6,354 nucleotides of DNA from Treponema sp. (GTDB taxonomy: Bacteria; Spirochaetota; Spirochaetia; Treponematales; Breznakiellaceae), in NCBI GenBank assembly GCA_031263435.1, contig JAISFT010000236.1, forward strand, positions 1 to 6,354, written 5' to 3'. Position numbers and translations under genes: made by a program. Under the pieces are notes generated by a model. That model was not told the DNA's origin. It did not search any database and saw only the letters and a list, made by a program, of their open reading frames with translations. Of the stretch, positions 5,509 through 6,354 are shown piece after piece (the stretch's first letter is position 1; every line of letters begins with the position of its first letter).

Positions 5509-6354
5509 CTACCGCACGGTAAACCGCCGGATCGCCTCATCCAAAATAGCAAAACCCTGACTGTTCTCTACCACCGACTCATGCGCCCTCTGGGACGAGG
5601 CACATACCTCCGCGGTCCTGTCCACAATCTCCTTCATCTGTCCCTGGATCTTCCCCATCATCCCCGAAAGCTGCCCCGCAATACCCGTCAGTTTCTCTAT
5701 CCCTTCCTTGATGGTCCTCGCCCCTCCACTCACTGTTCCCGTAATCTGCTCTATCTGTTCAAGACTTTCTAAGACCCGCTTTGAGTCAAGCATCTGTCCA
5801 GCCACCGCCTCATTGGTCTCTTTTACTACCCCGGTTATCACTTCCACCAGCCCATAAGTCTGCTGGTACGTACTGGCTATGTATCCCGATACCGTGCTTA
5901 TCTCCCCAATCTCCTCCCGGATCTCCCTAAGGGTTTCCTTGGAATTATTTGCCTGGGCTTGGGTTGTCTCGGACAGTTTGCGGATTTCATCCGCCACCAC
6001 CGCAAAACCCTTCCCCGCTTCCCCGGCATGGGCCGCTTCTATGGCTGCATTCATCGCCAGTAACTTGGTCTGATGCGCCACATGGGCAATCTCCTTGTTC
6101 ATCTCCCCCAGGGTCTCCGAATAGACCCCAATACGCTTAACCGCTTCCTCTGACCGCCTGATGTAATCCTGTTCCGCAAGAGAACTCTGGAGCGCCTGGT
6201 TTGCCTGTTCGTCCAGGGAGACGATACGACTCTCGATAGTATGCATGGTACGGATCATGGTTTCGATAACCGATGCGGAAACCCCTAATTGTTCCACCTG
6301 GTCTTTGATACAACCGTTGAGAGACCTAATATCCGCCTCAATGCCGGTTACGGT
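5509..6354 (-). CDS. Methyl-accepting chemotaxis protein, C-terminal signalling domain; 5' part outside the window
   Basis: This is the cytoplasmic signalling half of a chemoreceptor that controls the CheA kinase through CheW. The frame is open from the window edge (visible residues begin [12 protein letters not shown]), so the sensor domain and true start are missing; an internal GTG at 6297 is not a credible start. 281 residues are visible. The hairpin tip is [20 protein letters not shown] followed by [20 protein letters not shown], roughly residues 89-128. Long heptad-repeat coiled-coil helices flank it on both sides, and Glu/Gln-rich pairs could serve as methylation sites. The C-terminus (EAIRRFTVR) lacks the NWETF-type pentapeptide that docks CheR in some receptors. 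Two tip residues look unusual (see findings). Ligand and membrane topology cannot be judged. It is on the same strand as the cit genes but 368 bases upstream, so co-transcription is uncertain. Confidence 0.96.
   Translation of the reverse strand, partial: TVTGIEADIRSLNGCIKDQVEQLGVSASVIETMIRTMHTIESRIVSLDEQANQALQSSLAEQDYIRRSEEAVKRIGVYSETLGEMNKEIAHVAHQTKLLAMNAAIEAAHAGEAGKGFAVVADEIRKLSETTQAQANNSKETLREIREEIGEISTVSGYIASTYQQTYGLVEVITGVVKETNEAVAGQMLDSKRVLESLEQIEQITGTVSGGARTIKEGIEKLTGIAGQLSGMMGKIQGQMKEIVDRTAEVCASSQRAHESVVENSQGFAILDEAIRRFTVR

Noticed and set aside
5509..6297. A complete small chemotaxis protein starting at GTG 6297
   Set aside because: The frame stays open for 19 further codons to the window edge and the GTG lies within a helical signalling region, so the gene is a truncated larger receptor.
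1..6354. CRISPR arrays, tRNA or rRNA genes, insertion sequences and phage attachment sites
   Set aside because: No regularly spaced direct repeats, transposase motifs, terminal inverted repeats or tRNA-like cloverleaf were seen; nearly all the DNA outside 5141-5508 is accounted for by conserved genes.

Overview
The window holds one compact citrate-fermentation gene cluster read entirely from the minus strand, followed on its upstream side by the 3' part of a chemoreceptor gene, also on the minus strand. No gene on the plus strand is supported. All the long plus-strand frames lie opposite well-conserved minus-strand proteins.

Organism: an anaerobic, motile, fermentative bacterium is likely. 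The coding DNA is moderately GC-rich and the intergenic spacer is AT-rich. The chemoreceptor signalling tip ([18 protein letters not shown]) resembles receptors I know from spirochaetes such as Treponema and from some clostridia. A Treponema-like gut spirochaete is my best guess, held at low to moderate confidence because no rRNA or other phylogenetic marker is present.

Layout in transcription order (right to left): (1) 6354-5509, C-terminal signalling half of a methyl-accepting chemotaxis protein, truncated by the window edge. (2) 5508-5141, a 368-base spacer with two hairpin-forming segments near the receptor end and, nearer the operon, an AT-rich leader holding a perfect 9+9 inverted repeat and three GAGCAA boxes. 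(3) 5140-3773, a CitMHS-family metal-citrate symporter. (4) 3760-3467 citD, 3470-2562 citE and 2565-1048 citF, the acyl-carrier, beta and alpha subunits of citrate lyase. (5) 1040-54 citC, the ligase that acetylates the lyase cofactor. (6) 57 to the left edge, the first 19 codons of a further gene, probably citX.

How the genes work together: the symporter brings in citrate with a divalent metal. CitD, CitE and CitF split it into acetate and oxaloacetate. CitC activates the acyl carrier by acetylating its thiol, and CitX (probably the gene at the left edge) would attach the phosphoribosyl-dephospho-CoA arm to Ser14 of CitD. Gene junctions are tight: 12-base and 7-base gaps and three ATGA overlaps, with Shine-Dalgarno sequences buried in the preceding gene, so one translationally coupled operon is likely. 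Three start codons are set here by Shine-Dalgarno spacing and family alignment: symporter at 5140, citD at 3760, citC at 1040. No oxaloacetate decarboxylase, citG or dedicated regulator lies within the window.

I did not find a clearly new biological system. The points most worth a second look are the leader's repeated GAGCAA/inverted-repeat architecture, the gene order with citC after citF, substitutions at conserved positions of the symporter, and an altered chemoreceptor tip.
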